DNA from: Mixophyes australis
Taxonomy: Eukaryota; Chordata; Amphibia; Anura; Limnodynastidae
Assembly (NCBI GenBank): GCA_036250195.1
Contig: JAVHZZ010000005.1
Span: 73,829,505 to 73,893,504 of the forward strand
DNA: 64,000 nt
Direction: 5' to 3'
In this document: piece by piece, positions 46,050 to 58,852 of the stretch
Position numbering within the stretch: the stretch's first letter is position 1
How the letters are laid out: each line of letters opens with the position of its first letter
The notes under the pieces: model-generated
Database searches by the model: none
The model's input: only the letters and a program-made list of their open reading frames with translations
Told to the model about the DNA's origin: nothing
Translations under genes and position numbers: made by a program

Positions 46050-47290
46050 TGCAACTTAATGATAGTGCTTTGGAGCATGCTTATAAATATGTGGTGGAAG
46101 TAAATCGAGTATGGAAGGCTGGGAGACCAGCCAGGGCAGAACCTTATTTTATAATAAAAGGGGATCTGCTATATAAAATGGCAATGGTGCAGGAGAAAAT
46201 ATTTCATCAACTCCTGGTGTCCCTTTGTTTCTAACTACATCCCATATACACCTTTTGGGGGGGCATCTAGGAGTGGGGAAGACTTTAATTGTGTGCTCTT
46301 GAGATTTCACTGGCCGGGAAACCCTATGGCATTCAAGAGACACTGTCAAACCTGCCCAGTATGTCAGCAGGCGGCCCTTAAACCAGACTATTGAGCTCCT
46401 TTGGTACCTCTCCCTATAATTCCAGTCCCATTTGAGAATATTTCCATGGACTTAGTGGGTTCCTTGAAGAAGTCTGCCAAAGGCATCAATATGTATTGGT
46501 AGTTCTTGATTACGCTACAAGATATCCTGAGGAAATTCCACTACGGAATATCAAATCAAGCACAATTGCAAATTAATTGCTATTAATGTACACTAGGCTT
46601 GGAATTTCAAAGGAGATCCTAACGGATCAAGGAACTCCCTTAATGTCGGGATTAATGGGATTAATCTCAGTTTATAATCCACAAACCAACGGGTTGGTTT
46701 AGTGGTTTAATAGGACCCTAAAGCAAATGATTAGATGACCTGTGGCTCAGGGGATATTAGACTGGCATACCCTAATAGCCTATCTCATGTTTGTGATAAG
46801 GGAGGTGCGACAGGCATTAATGGAGTTTAGTCCCTTTCAGCTTCTGTTTGGGAGACAACCCAGAGGAGTTCTGGATATCCTTAAAGCAGGGTGGGAACAG
46901 CAGGGTCCCAAAGAACCTAATATAGTACAGTTTGTAGCTCAATTATACAAATTGATAACAACAGATCAGCCCATTGGTAAAACAATATCTGATGGAAGCA
47001 CAGGGAAGGCAAAAGAAGAGTTATGGTACCCAAGACACCTTATACACCTTTAAAACCAGGTGACAAGATGCTAGTCCTAATACCAACTCAGGAAATCAAG
47101 TTGTATGCACATTGGCAAAGCCCTTATGTGGTAATAGAGCCCATAGGGCAAATAAATTTGGCAGCAAAAAGAACAAGTCTGTCATGTTACCTTGTTAAAG
47201 CCGTGGGTGGAGGAAATCACTTTGGGAAAAGTAAAAACCGAGGATTGCATAGTCCCCATGGAGTCTTCCCTGACAGAGACAAGAGGTGTT
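46050..47290 (+). pseudogene. Integrase of the gypsy element (upstream of RT)
   Basis: The frame order shows GGHLGVGKTL and CQTCPVCQQAAL (HHCC zinc-binding module, 46250-46380), then PFENISMDLVGSLKKSAKGI (first Asp, 46430-46490), LDYATRYPEEIPLRN (second Asp region), ILTDQGTPLMSGL, and the frame at 46742-47053 with EVRQALMEFSPFQLLFGRQP. A C-terminal beta-rich region (KLYAHWQSPYVVIEPIGQIN) ends near 47200. Multiple frameshifts. Its position ahead of RT is discussed in the findings. Confidence 0.88.
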
Positions 47291-47299
47291 AAAAATGGT

Positions 47300-48650
47300 G
47301 GCTCGGAATACGGACATATTTTCTGCTATTCCTGGGCGCACCAAGATAATTGAACATGACATTGTCACCCTGCCAGGGGTTATAGTTAACCAGTGCCATA
47401 TAGAATACCAGAGGCCAGAACGGCTGTAGTAAAGCGAGAGATGGAGGTAGTGGAGGAGTCACCAATGAGTGGAATAACCCCATAGTCCTTGTGCCAAGGC
47501 CTTCAGGGGCCATTCATTTCTGTAATGATTTTAGGAAGATGATTAAGGTGTCTAGGTTTGACACATATCCAACGTCGCAAGTAGACTATTTAGTGGAGAA
47601 TCTGGCCAGTAGTCAATATCAACTCCCCTAGGTTTGGCAAAAGGGTACCGGCAGATACCACTCACTGCCTCGTCCAAACAATGTTGTTTCAGTACAAGGT
47701 ATTGCTATTTTTCCTCATGGGGTGTCAGCCACGTTCCAGCGGACAATGGAAATATTGTTGAAGCCTCATTGCTTACCTTGATGACATAGTCATCCACAGT
47801 CAGGACTGGCAGTCCCATCTTCCCAAGGGGGAGGCGGTTTTGCAGTCATTAAGGCATCACAGCTTTTCAGCACATCCCCTGAAGTGTGCACTAGCCATGA
47901 CGGAGTCTAAATATCTGGGCTATGTGGTCGATCGGGGGAAAGTAAAACCCCAGGTGGATAAGATAGAGGCTGTGAGGAATTGGCCTAAACCAGAGAGAGA
48001 GTTTCAACTACGGACTTTCCTGCATTTGGTTGGTTGCTACCGACAGTTTATTCAAAACTTTACTACCCGAGCCGTCCATTGACCGAATTTCTTAAAAAGA
48101 ATAAGCCAGACAAGTTAGTTTGGTCGAGTCTTCGATAGCTGCCTGGAAAGACTTGAAAGAAGCCTTGTGCACTGTAATGGTCCTACAAGCACCTATTTTT
48201 AGGGAGCTGTTCTTTTTTCCACAGAGATGCTTCCGGGACGGATCTGGGGGCAGTAAAGTTCCAGAGCGTGAAGGATGAGCAAAGACCAGTTCTTTTCCTC
48301 AGCCGTAAACTCCTCACAAGAGAAAAGAGGTATGCCACAATGGTACAGGAATGTTTCTCTATTAAGTGGGCAGTAGAGGCAGTCTGGTACTACCTACATG
48401 GTAGGGGTTTCACCCTTGCTACAGACCACGCCCCATTACAGTGGATGCACACAAATAGGGAGGTGAATGCCAGGGTCACATGTTGGTTCCTGGCATGACA
48501 ACCCTTTAGCTTTAAGGTGGAATATAGGCTAGAGGCTCTGCATTATAATGTCAATGTCCTGTGGTAGAGAGATGATCTTCCCAGATCGGCCAATTCACCT
48601 GGTCGCAAAGCCAGAAGAGGGAGAGTTGCCAAAGAGGAACATTTTTCAGG
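47300..48650 (+). pseudogene. Reverse transcriptase and RNase H of the gypsy element
   Basis: The RT is read through many frameshifts: ISVMIL/FCNDFRK near 47510, LAKGYRQIPLT near 47640, ATFQRTMEILLKP near 47740, and the active-site block AYLDDIVIHS at 47775-47803. The connection (KYLGYVVDRGKVKPQ, 47908-47960) precedes RNase H: DASGTDLGAV near 48230, then the long open frame at 48268-48498 with RPVLFLSRKLLTREKRYATM and FTLATDHAPLQWM. No integrase follows. The 3' LTR starts within 50-100 bases. Confidence 0.92.
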
Positions 48651-48681
48651 GATCTCCTTCACCGAGTATGTATGGCAATGC

Positions 48682-48693
48682 TAAGGGGAAGGG
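48682..48693 (+). promoter_or_regulatory. Polypurine tract
   Basis: 'aaggggaaggg', immediately before the proposed 3' LTR start. It marks the site of plus-strand DNA priming and supports RNase H being the last domain of the element. Confidence 0.75.
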
Positions 48694-48695
48694 TA

Positions 48696-49052
48696 TGTGG
48701 AAAAGGTAACCAGAATAGGATCTGTCCAGCAGGGAGAGAAGTGCAGACAGGGTTAATGCTCCTGCTGTTACCTGGAGTAAGGAGTTCACACCATGGTGTT
48801 TATAAAAGGATTGTGTAATCTGGTGGATTGGGCTTCCAATGCGGATTAGCAGCCGGACAATAGTGAGGCATTGTGGGCTAAGCTAGCTAGTGTGTCAGGA
48901 AGCCATGGATTCTTAATGTTACTGTTACTGTTTAAGAAGCCTGGAGCAAGAAGTCTTTATTTGGTGATTTCTATCATTATATATACATGTTGTATTTATA
49001 CAATTGTACTCTCAGTGGTGACTATATTAGTTGGTTGGAATCTCCCGTAACA
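48696..49052 (+). repeat. 3' LTR of the Gmr1-like gypsy element
   Basis: Begins TGTGGAAAAGG just after the polypurine tract and ends CTCCCGTAACA, the usual TG...CA boundaries, giving 357 bp. A 'tataaaagga' box lies at 48802. No second LTR copy is present to confirm the limits. Confidence 0.65.
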
Positions 49053-49059
49053 GGTAATT

Positions 49060-49505
49060 GGAGTATTCAACAATTGATTTCATTGTTATGTTCATGGAAC
49101 CAGCTTGAGATGATGAGTTGATATGTGCTTTGATATGTGCTTTGTGACTTGGTATGTTATCCTGCAGGAATTACCCATTAGGATATGAGTAGACTGTGGC
49201 CATAAAGGGATATACATGGTCAGCAACAAAAGGTTGTGGACTGTTGCTAAATTGGTATTAAGGGATATATTGTGTGCCGACAAACGTTCCCCACACCATT
49301 ACACCACCACTACCAGTCTGCACTGTTGACACAAGACAGGAAGGATCCATGGATTCATGTTGCTTACATGAAATTTTGGCCCTACCATCTGCATGTCACA
49401 GCAGAAATAGAGATTTGTCAGACTAGGCAATCTTTAACTGTCCAGTTTTGGTGACCATGTGCCCACTGGAAACTCAGCTCATCCACTTCAAGGTACTCAT
49501 TCCTA
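49060..49505. other. Intergenic stretch with possible Tc1-related scrap
   Basis: 'acgttccccacaccattaca' and 'gtgaccatgtgcccactgg' at 49283-49465 recall untranslated parts of transposons. Too short to assign. Confidence 0.3.
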
Positions 49506-49513
49506 AAAACTTA

Positions 49514-49869
49514 AGCTGGGTACACACTACACGGTTTGCATCCAATAATCGGCTCAATCAGCTGACATACGTTCAAAAGTCGGGTCAGTGTGTGCAGTGA
49601 CATGATGGTCGAAAGTCTGCCCAAGTGGACGATTGTCGCCTCGTGTATAAACTTCCGACCGATCCACAACAGTGAGTACGAAATTACAGTCATTGCTCAC
49701 GACAACATGGCTGTAAAAAGTCGCTAAAAGGACCTCCGCTCTTCCCTTTATCATCCTAAACAAGGCTAGTGTGTATGCAGTACATGGACCGAGCGATCGG
49801 ACCATCGATCGCATGTAAAATCGCTCGGCATAAAAAGTTGGTTGAAATTTCTGTGGTGTGTACCCAGCT
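49514..49869. mobile_element. 356-bp PIF/Harbinger-type MITE with TTA target duplication
   Basis: Ends AGCTGGGTACACACTAC and GTGTGTACCCAGCT are inverted repeats, flanked by TTA at 49511-49513 and 49870-49872. GC-rich words 'gatcggaccatcgatcg' lie inside. Non-coding. Confidence 0.88.
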
Positions 49870-49879
49870 TTAGCCTTTG

Positions 49880-51820
49880 TACCACAAATTAATATAAACA
49901 AATAAAAATGCAAATGTAGAAAAGTAAATGTAGAAAGATAACAGCTTCTCCTTAAGGGAATCTGCAACCAGCAGCAAATTGAACTTGAACTGAAGTTAGG
50001 AACAACAGAGAGTGCTTATGTTGTAGTAATCCAATGTATTGTATTGTATACTAAATTAGATAACTGCAGTAGTTGAATCCATACGTCCATACGTTTTAGA
50101 TAATTGGTATATTCCCTAATATTTTCATCATTTATAAAAGGGGATGCTCTTCCAGAACCGTGTGCATACATCAATATTCAAAAGAAAAGAAAGTTCTGGA
50201 ATTGGAGGCACTCTAACATATACCAAAATAAGGATTCTCTCTTGATTATAATTTATATATCTATAATATAATAATAATAAATAATCACATAATTACTTAT
50301 ACCTACAAGGGGAATTGTTTATCGAGAGAGAATTCTTAATTTGATATATATTAAAGTAATCAAATGTACCAAATATGTATATGTAGAAAATGTATGCATT
50401 TATGAAAAGTAAGGAAACAGCTTATCTGAGAAGTATCTGTGTGCATCATACAATAAATCCACATTATATATCTTGTATTGGCGTAGATATCACAATCAAC
50501 TTTTTTTTACCATCCTGGAAAAGAAAATAAGCCATAAAGGGTCATCCTAGTATAGCAATTTCAAATATTTTATTAAGAAACTTGGTAGAAACATTTGTAC
50601 ATGGGAAGAAAATATAAAAGCTTACCTGTTCTCATTATTACACAAGAATACTCTGGGGTCGATGCAGAGGGGGTACTATGCCTATTTGCATTACAGAACT
50701 TGTTAGATTTTGCTCTGAACATGCCCAGAAAGAGAGCGGGTGCATTTGTGTGCATACAAACCTGCGCACATCTGGCATTTACGACTCTTTGCGACTGGAG
50801 AGGTGGAACGATATAGGGAGGTAACATTACACTTCTATGTGGGAGTTTATGCTGTCATATAGAGGTTCTGTAAAGGTATGGAAATCTTAATGAAATAAAT
50901 AATCGAAATTGATTACACCCATTAACTCATTAGCGCATGAATGTGTCTGCCTAGCAAACTGAATGCCCGCAAACGTGTATGCTTAGCAAATTACATTGCA
51001 TTTATATTTCACTAGGCCTATGTGGTTATGTAGGCTTAGTATGCAACTATTGACACTTGTAAAATTACTTTTGTAAACACATTACTCTGTTTCGGAATTG
51101 TTTTTTCCTCCTCAGAAATATGGAGAGTTCAAAACAGGCGAACATTACTACCTGCAGTAAGGTTTATTTTTAATATACTTTTATTCTGATTATACTAGGC
51201 TTTTTTTGTTTTATTTATTAGTACTTTTCAATAATTTTTCCGACTTTCTCTGACATGGGGAAATCATTTATGCTCAAATTTTTTACCCCTCACATAGACC
51301 ATATTTTTCGTGTATTTTTTTCCAATTTCTGATGCAAGTTTAAATCCTGCAATTTAATTAATCATTCTGAAAAATAATCACCTCAGGTCTGAGTTTCACC
51401 TTGCATTAAAAGTATAGGCAGACTCGGAGAAAGCTATTCAATTATATAACATTTCGCTTTAGCACGACAATTTAAACTGTAACATTGTGTGTTCTTTCAC
51501 GCAGCTCTAATGGGGTAAAAAAACATAAGGAAATGAATAAAATGAATAATAATTATTATAAAACAGCAAATTTATGTTTCTCAGTAAAGAATTTTAATAA
51601 ATTGTATAAAAACCAAAGAAATACCAAAGTTTAGTTATCTCTCCTATGGTAACTTGCATTATTGGCACAGCCAATTATTTTAAATATAAGCCATTATTTT
51701 TTTTATTCACCCCTTTGCAGTAGTAAAGGAGATAATTTCTAACAGCAGATTAGCAGAGTCCTTCCTCTTCTGTCCTTTATGTCTTCTTCCTTTTTTGTCT
51801 TATTCTTTTAAGCAGTCATT
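49880..51820. other. Intergenic, possibly including the left end of the Harbinger element
   Basis: At 50648 'ctctggggtcgatgcagagg' opens a segment of higher GC content and could be a Harbinger terminus, but I cannot find the complementary end near 61.4-63 kb. A minus-strand AATAAA (plus 'tttatt' near 51700) would fit the 3' end of the Myb gene. Confidence 0.3.
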
Positions 51821-53754
51821 GGTCGTGTTGATGGTTCTGTATCTGAAAATAAACAAGGTTTTAGTAATTCATTATACTAACTTTCCCTTTAATATCACAT
51901 CAAACATTTTCTCATAAATGTTAGTGATATTGATGTGACCTTCAACAAATCTGTATCTTGTGATATTTCTTTTCATCAAACAAAACAGTGTGGTCCCTTT
52001 CGGTCATCTTGATAGTTGTTCTCATGAGACAGAGATATAAAATGTATATAAAACATGCAAGGGTTTGTAAATTGTACAGCAAAAAAGAGATTAAAGGCAG
52101 AAAATTTGGCAAGAAGAATACATGACAAGGGTACACAAACTCACCATTGACTGTCCTGTCTTCTTGCTCTTCTTTTGTTCTGATGGATCCTTTTCCTTCT
52201 TCATCCTCTTCTAGAAGTTTTATTCAGAATGATCCTTCTTCTTCCTCTTGCTGTAATCTTCTTCTTGGTCCTTCTTGTCTTGATCTTTCCACATTTATCG
52301 GGGTGTTCAGCATCAATGGTACCTTGCTGGGGAACAATGCCAGAAATGTTCCATTCAGGGAAATTGACAGACACATTTTCCAAGGCTCTTCTTGCCATCA
52401 TTTCTTTCAGTATACATTGTAGAATTGTTGCTATTAGCAAAGAATTAGCAGATTATTGCTGGAGACTTATATTCATTTGATCTATTGATTGAGACAATCT
52501 GCATTGAAAAGCTGAAGTCTGCTTCAGTGATTGTGAGATTCTAGCTTAATATGCTTTATTCAAGCTTAGAGATGCTGAAATTTGCTTTTATGCTGCTTAT
52601 ATTTTCTCTAATATGGCTTCAGTGGCATTTTGTCTATTCTTTACCTCAGTCACCATTGACTCAATTGGTCTACGGACTCATGTTTGCTCTGAAAACTGAC
52701 TTCCAAATTCCTCCTGCTTGATTCCTGCTTTTTCTCCATCTGCCTAGCAAAATTGGTGGTGGAATCAAACTGTGTCATTTATTGTGTTCGACCGGGAACG
52801 GGCACCATTTGTTTTGGAAGACAGGTGCCTGTGGCAGATACATTGTCTTGGTAAGGACCTTCTGCAGAGGTGGCAGGAACTTGTAGCTTTATGAAGGTCT
52901 ATGTCAGAAATTGAAATCTTGGTGCAGCATCTTCATGGGCAGAAGTCGTAGCTGGTGAAAATGACACTGGCTCTGTCTCTCTGTCAATGTCATCAGAATC
53001 TATTACAAAAAAATTACACATTTGAAACCATTGTATAGTGTGTATATAATTAATAACCTGTATAATGTCATTAAAGTTTGATTAATCTATTTACCAGATC
53101 CCTCTACCACTGATGGACATCTTTCAAATGCCTCCTCCAATGCATAGTGAGTGAAAGGTGTATTTGAGCATTTCACTACATCAATGTATTCTGAAAAAAT
53201 ATTAAAAGATTAATAAATTATATTTTTTACACATGTATACTAAAACATATATTAAAGAAATATATTACCTTCTGGCATTGCGACACACATTGTTGATGTT
53301 CCCCATTCTTCAGCCAATTCTTCAACATGTCGGGCTTCTAAAATGCAATAAGACTATATTAAAGATATGTAGATACAGGATATTAAGGTTATTATCAGAA
53401 AAAACTGATTTATGATCTAACCACACTATTCATTCAAATGAAAACATTTATTATAGTTTTCTAGATGTATGCACATTTTACCTTGAACAGTTGGTATTGT
53501 TTCATAAAGCTTACCTTGCCGTGAAGCAATGACAAAGTTCTGGCTCTTCTTTGGACTGTCTTCTGTAAATCAAATAAAATCATTTTGAAATAACCATCCT
53601 CTAACAAAACGTAAAAATGTTACTGTTTATTATAACTGTTACAAATTTAAATATATTACTTCACTATTACTGTTCTTATTGTACTTGTCATTTACACACA
53701 TATACAGAATACAATACCTGGTTGACTCGTGCTGCTCTTTAGGCAGGATTCATA

Positions 53755-54096
53755 ATCATCATCACCATTTATTTATATAGCGCCACTGATTCCGCAGCGC
53801 TGTATAGAGAAATCATTCGCATCAGTCCCTGCCCCATTGGAGCTTACAGTCTAAATTCCCTAACATACACACACAGACAGACAGACAGAGAGAGACTAGG
53901 GTCAATTTTGACAGCAGCCAATTAACCAACTGGTATGTTTTTGGAGTGTGGGAGGAAACCGGAGCACCCGGAGGAACCCATGCAAACACGGGGATAACAT
54001 ACAAACTCCACACAGATAAGGCCATGGTCAGGAATTGAACTCAGGACCCCAGCGCTGTGAGGCAGAAGTGCTAACCCCTAGCCACCGTGCTGCCCC
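53755..54096 (-). mobile_element. Full-length SINE copy inside the Myb gene
   Basis: On the minus strand it runs from GGGCAGCACGGTGGCTAGGG to 'gcgctatataaataaatg' with all body blocks and a short GACA run. It sits about 30 bases above a donor-bearing exon piece ('agcagcacgagtcaaccag' followed by gtattg), so it has probably separated that exon from its acceptor. Confidence 0.9.
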
Positions 54097-54348
54097 ATGT
54101 CTTTCTCATACAGCAACTAACTTAATAAAAATATAAAAATAAATTGTTTTTGTCAAATATCATGAATAAAATAATAATTTCTTACCAGCAATTACAGGCG
54201 GTGTCACAACTGCCACTGCTGTGTTTATAGTTATGAGAGACCTTAAAATTACATATATTTTAATTAGCATATTTATAATGTTATAAAAATAATATTATAT
54301 ATATATATATATATATACAGTGTATATATATATATATATATATATATA

Positions 54349-54512
54349 TCATCATCATCATCATCATCATTTATTTATATAGCGCCAACATATTCCGTAG
54401 CGCTTTACAATTGGGGACAAACGTAATAAACTAATAAACAAACTGGGTAAAACAGACAAAGAGGTGAGAAGGCCCTGCTCGCAAGCTTACAATCTATGGG
54501 ACAATGGGAGAT
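54349..54512 (-). mobile_element. L2-tailed repeat, tail-proximal part
   Basis: 'atcatcatcatcatcat' then 'agcgccaacatattccgtag', 'gaaggccctgctcgcaagct' and 'acaatctatgggacaatggg', matching copies at 30565 and 39565 but better preserved. It directly follows a (TA)n tract (54295-54348). Confidence 0.85.
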
Positions 54513-54769
54513 TGACACATGAGGTTAAGTATACATTTTGCATCTTGGCCCAGCCAGACTGCAATGGTAGGGTGACTCATAAGCTAAATGATCCTGTCAC
54601 ACAACAATGTTGGTCCGGGGGTAGTTGTCAGCAATTACAATAGTTTTATTTAGCCCATACAGTCTCTGGGGCTTTTAACCTTCAACATTCCATGCCCCTA
54701 CTACTTCTGAGTCCTTTAAGGCTCAATACCTGTTTGCAACAGGCAACACACATCCCTTTCATACAGATA

Positions 54770-55390
54770 ATGTTAGCGCTGAACCGGAAGTGCGTTCTGC
54801 GCATGCGCGAAAATCGCGCTGTACTGCGCATGCGCAAAATGGCGCCCGCCATCGCTATTTAAGACAGCAATAAGTGCTGTTTCAAAACACTCCTCCTGAC
54901 GAAGTCTATACGACGAAACGCGTTGAGGCTGTTCTACATACACTATTCCTGGTATACATAAGGCTGGACTGTCTACCTGATCCCTGGAAAGTTACCCCAT
55001 TGAGAACTTCTGTGTGGAGCCCATTGGTGTTTACTTCTTATACATCCCAGTGATCTATATCGTGTAGCAGTATCCTATGTCCACAGGATTTACAGATAAG
55101 CTTTTAAACCTTATATATATTGTGAGTGTATTTTATTATGATACATGCTGAATAAATTATTGCACATAAGTACTACACTATATGGCTTTTTCCTCTCTTA
55201 AATACACCGTATGAGTGGAGTTTGTGAGCAGTGACTGTGCTGTGGCTGATGTTCCAGTTACCATATACCTACATAAGATATCTACACGTCTGTTCCTGAC
55301 CTCTCGAAGCTGACTGGAGCTCATTTCCAAGATCCACTGATACAGATAAGCTGTTTATTTATATCTTTTTGGTACGTTGCCACCTATCAC
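54770..55390 (+). mobile_element. Penelope-type terminal segment with hammerhead-like motif (copy 3)
   Basis: After GC-rich DNA ('gcgcatgcgcgaaaatcgcg') and 'gctatttaagacagcaataa' comes CTGACGAAGTC-(5)-GACGAAACGCGTTGAG at 54897-54927: CUGANGA, a 3-bp helix, GAAA and a GCG-rich stem. AATAAA at 55150. No RT is linked to this copy. Confidence 0.5.
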
Positions 55391-55399
55391 TTGCTACTG

Positions 55400-56335
<936 letters not shown>

Positions 56336-56399
<64 letters not shown>

Positions 56400-56414
56400 T
56401 AGATAGATAGATAG
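56336..56414. repeat. (GT)n-(TA)n-(GATA)n compound microsatellite
   Basis: Ends directly at the left terminus of the following Tc1 element, as expected for an element that targets TA. Confidence 0.95.
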
Positions 56415-57475
56415 ATATATGGACAAAAATATTTGGCCACACCTGTTAATTATTGAATTGAGGTGCTTCAATCACACCCGTTGCCGGAGGTGTATAAATC
56501 AAGCTCCTAGCCATGCAGTCTCCATTTGATACAAAATGGGTCGTTCTGAAGAGATCAGTGACCTCATGCATGATACTGTGATGCCATTATTAGAAAGTCA
56601 AAGCATTTAGGAACAACATTAACTCAGCCTCGAAGCAGAAGACCGTGTACAATCACAGAGTGGGGTCAACGACTGCTAAGGCACAGGGTGCGCAAAAGTC
56701 ACCAGCGCTCTGCTAATTCCACAGCTGAAGAGTTTCGAACTTTCACTCGAATTAATGTAACTATGAAAATTGTGGGGCAAGAGCTTAATGGAATGGGTTT
56801 CCATGGTTGAGAGCTGCATGCAAGCCTCACATCACCAAAACCAGTGGAAACGTGTTCTATGGAGTGATGAATCACCCTTCTCTGTTTGACAGTCAGATGG
56901 GCAAGTCTGGGTTTGGTGAATGCCGGGAGACCTTTACCTGCCTGGCTGCATTATATGGTGGAGGAGGGATAATGGTATGGGGCTGTTTTTCATGGTTTGG
57001 ACTAGGCCCATTATCTCTTTACCCCTTACTGCTTCAGCAAACCAAGTCATTTTGGATAATGCTTTGCTTCCATCTTTGTGGCAAAAGTTTGTGGAAGGTC
57101 CTTCTGCCCCAGTGCTCAAAGCAAGGACTACAAAGACATGGTTTGATGAGTTTGGTGTGGAAGAACTTGACTGGCATGCACAGAGCCCTGACCTCAACCC
57201 CATCAAACACCTTTGGGATGAACTGGATTGGAGATTGCGAGCGAGGCCTTCTCGTCCAACATCAGTGCCAGACCTCATAAATGCTCTACAGAATGAATGG
57301 ATACAAATTTACACACAAAGACAACATCTTGTGGAAAGCCTTCCAAGAAGAGTGGAAGCTGTTATCGCTGCAAAAGGGGGACCAACTTCATATTAAAGTA
57401 TATGTAATACTATGTCATTACAGTCCCTGTTGGTGTAATGGTCAAGTGTTCGAATACTATTGTCCATACAGTGTA
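56415..57475 (+). mobile_element. Tc1-like element inserted into the Myb gene
   Basis: The left terminus 'atatatggacaaaaatatttgg' and right terminus 'actattgtccatacagtgta' are inverted repeats of the same family as 27152-28320. The transposase is on the plus strand: ATG at 56536 (MGRSEEISDLMHDTV), then frameshifts, FDSQMGKSGFGECRE, GGGIMVWGCFSWFGLGPL, and the frame at 56920-57396 with DEFGVEELDWHAQSPDLNPI and SLPRRVEAVIAAKGGPTSY at the end. The C-terminal third is almost intact, but the N-terminal part is broken. Confidence 0.93.
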
Positions 57476-58852
57476 TATATTTAATTTATTTTTTTAATTC
57501 TCTTTTGTTTTGCTGGCTGAACTTGATGTCCGACTGGAGGTCCCTGCAATCAAAGATATGTTTGTATTAAGTGTTGGGTAATAATATAGTGGGTAATTAG
57601 GTAACGAGTTGCGGTAACATGCGAGTGACAAATTCAATGGTTATTGTAGCACATTCCCTTGGCTAATGTGTATGCAAAAGGTGTGTGGGTTTTACCAAAA
57701 ATGCAATTAGCTGGACAAAATATTGAAATAAAGTGTAATTAGGTAATAAGTGGCCGTGACATGTGAATGGCAGGTTCTGTGGTTATTTCTTTGCATGTAA
57801 AATTTGTATAATAAATTGTGTATTTATGAAAAATGTAAATTGTCCTACCTCCACTTTGGCCGATGATCTTGCTCTTTTTTGAGAAGAAACCAAATCTAAT
57901 GAAGAAAAATAATAAAAAATACAGAAGTGCTTGCATAAGGATAATAACAAAATAAATGAAAACAGTAAAAAAATAAATTTTAAACAATAAATACCCGTCT
58001 GTGGGATAGATATGAACATAAGCTATCCTTCTGCACCTTTACTTTCTTTTGTGATTAAATCTTTGTTTATAAACATCTACGGTGTGGTGTTATTTATGTG
58101 CTCCATTGTGTGTTCTCTTCTCTTGCCTCTTGTTTTGGTCTTTCTCTTTTGGTTGTACTGTCTCCCTTGCATCTCCTGTGGGGCGTGCTGGTGGTTCTGT
58201 ATAGAATAAAATAATACAAGAATTTATGAACACATATTACACATTTGGATTTTCCCCAAATTATTATAGCTTACATTGTGGTATGAAAGTAGATGTTTCA
58301 TGGTATCCAATGTCCTTTCCACAAGAAACAGGCTATGATGCTGGCGCATATTCTCCTCCCACGACTTGAAGCAGACCCGCAGTGGTTGGCTGACACCTAT
58401 GCCCCTGGCATATCTGGCCACCTTGGCCATCTTAGCTTCTGTCATGTGCTTACAATCATGAAAGCGCTTCTTACAGACATCAATGCATCTGGGACTGACT
58501 CGACCCGCACTGATGGCTGCTGCAATTCTGCTCCAAATTTTCATCTTCTGCTTGTGGGAGGTGGACTCCAATTATTGAATCATAGTGCTCCAGTATCCCA
58601 GCTACAAAGATGTAATGTGAATCATTGTGCTCTTGCTGTAGCAATTTCTTCCTCATTGTTGTTTCTGTCATCTTCTGCCCCCAGTGTTGCTTGGGTGCTT
58701 GTAGAGGATTCAACACTGTCCACAAATCGCCATCTTCTCCTGGCATCTCGTTGCTCTTCTGTCTTAATGGTCCATTCTTCTCCACTGCAGATTGTTACTG
58801 ATGCCTGTTCAGCCTCCTTGTCCTGTGGAAAACCTGTACTTTCAATAACTGA

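Noticed and set aside
50595..50827. Possible gene (ORFs on both strands)
   Set aside because: No domain, no splice context. The segment looks like part of a repeat.
52147..52480. Plus-strand Ser/Leu-rich ORFs
   Set aside because: They are antisense shadows of a lysine/arginine-rich part of the minus-strand Myb gene.
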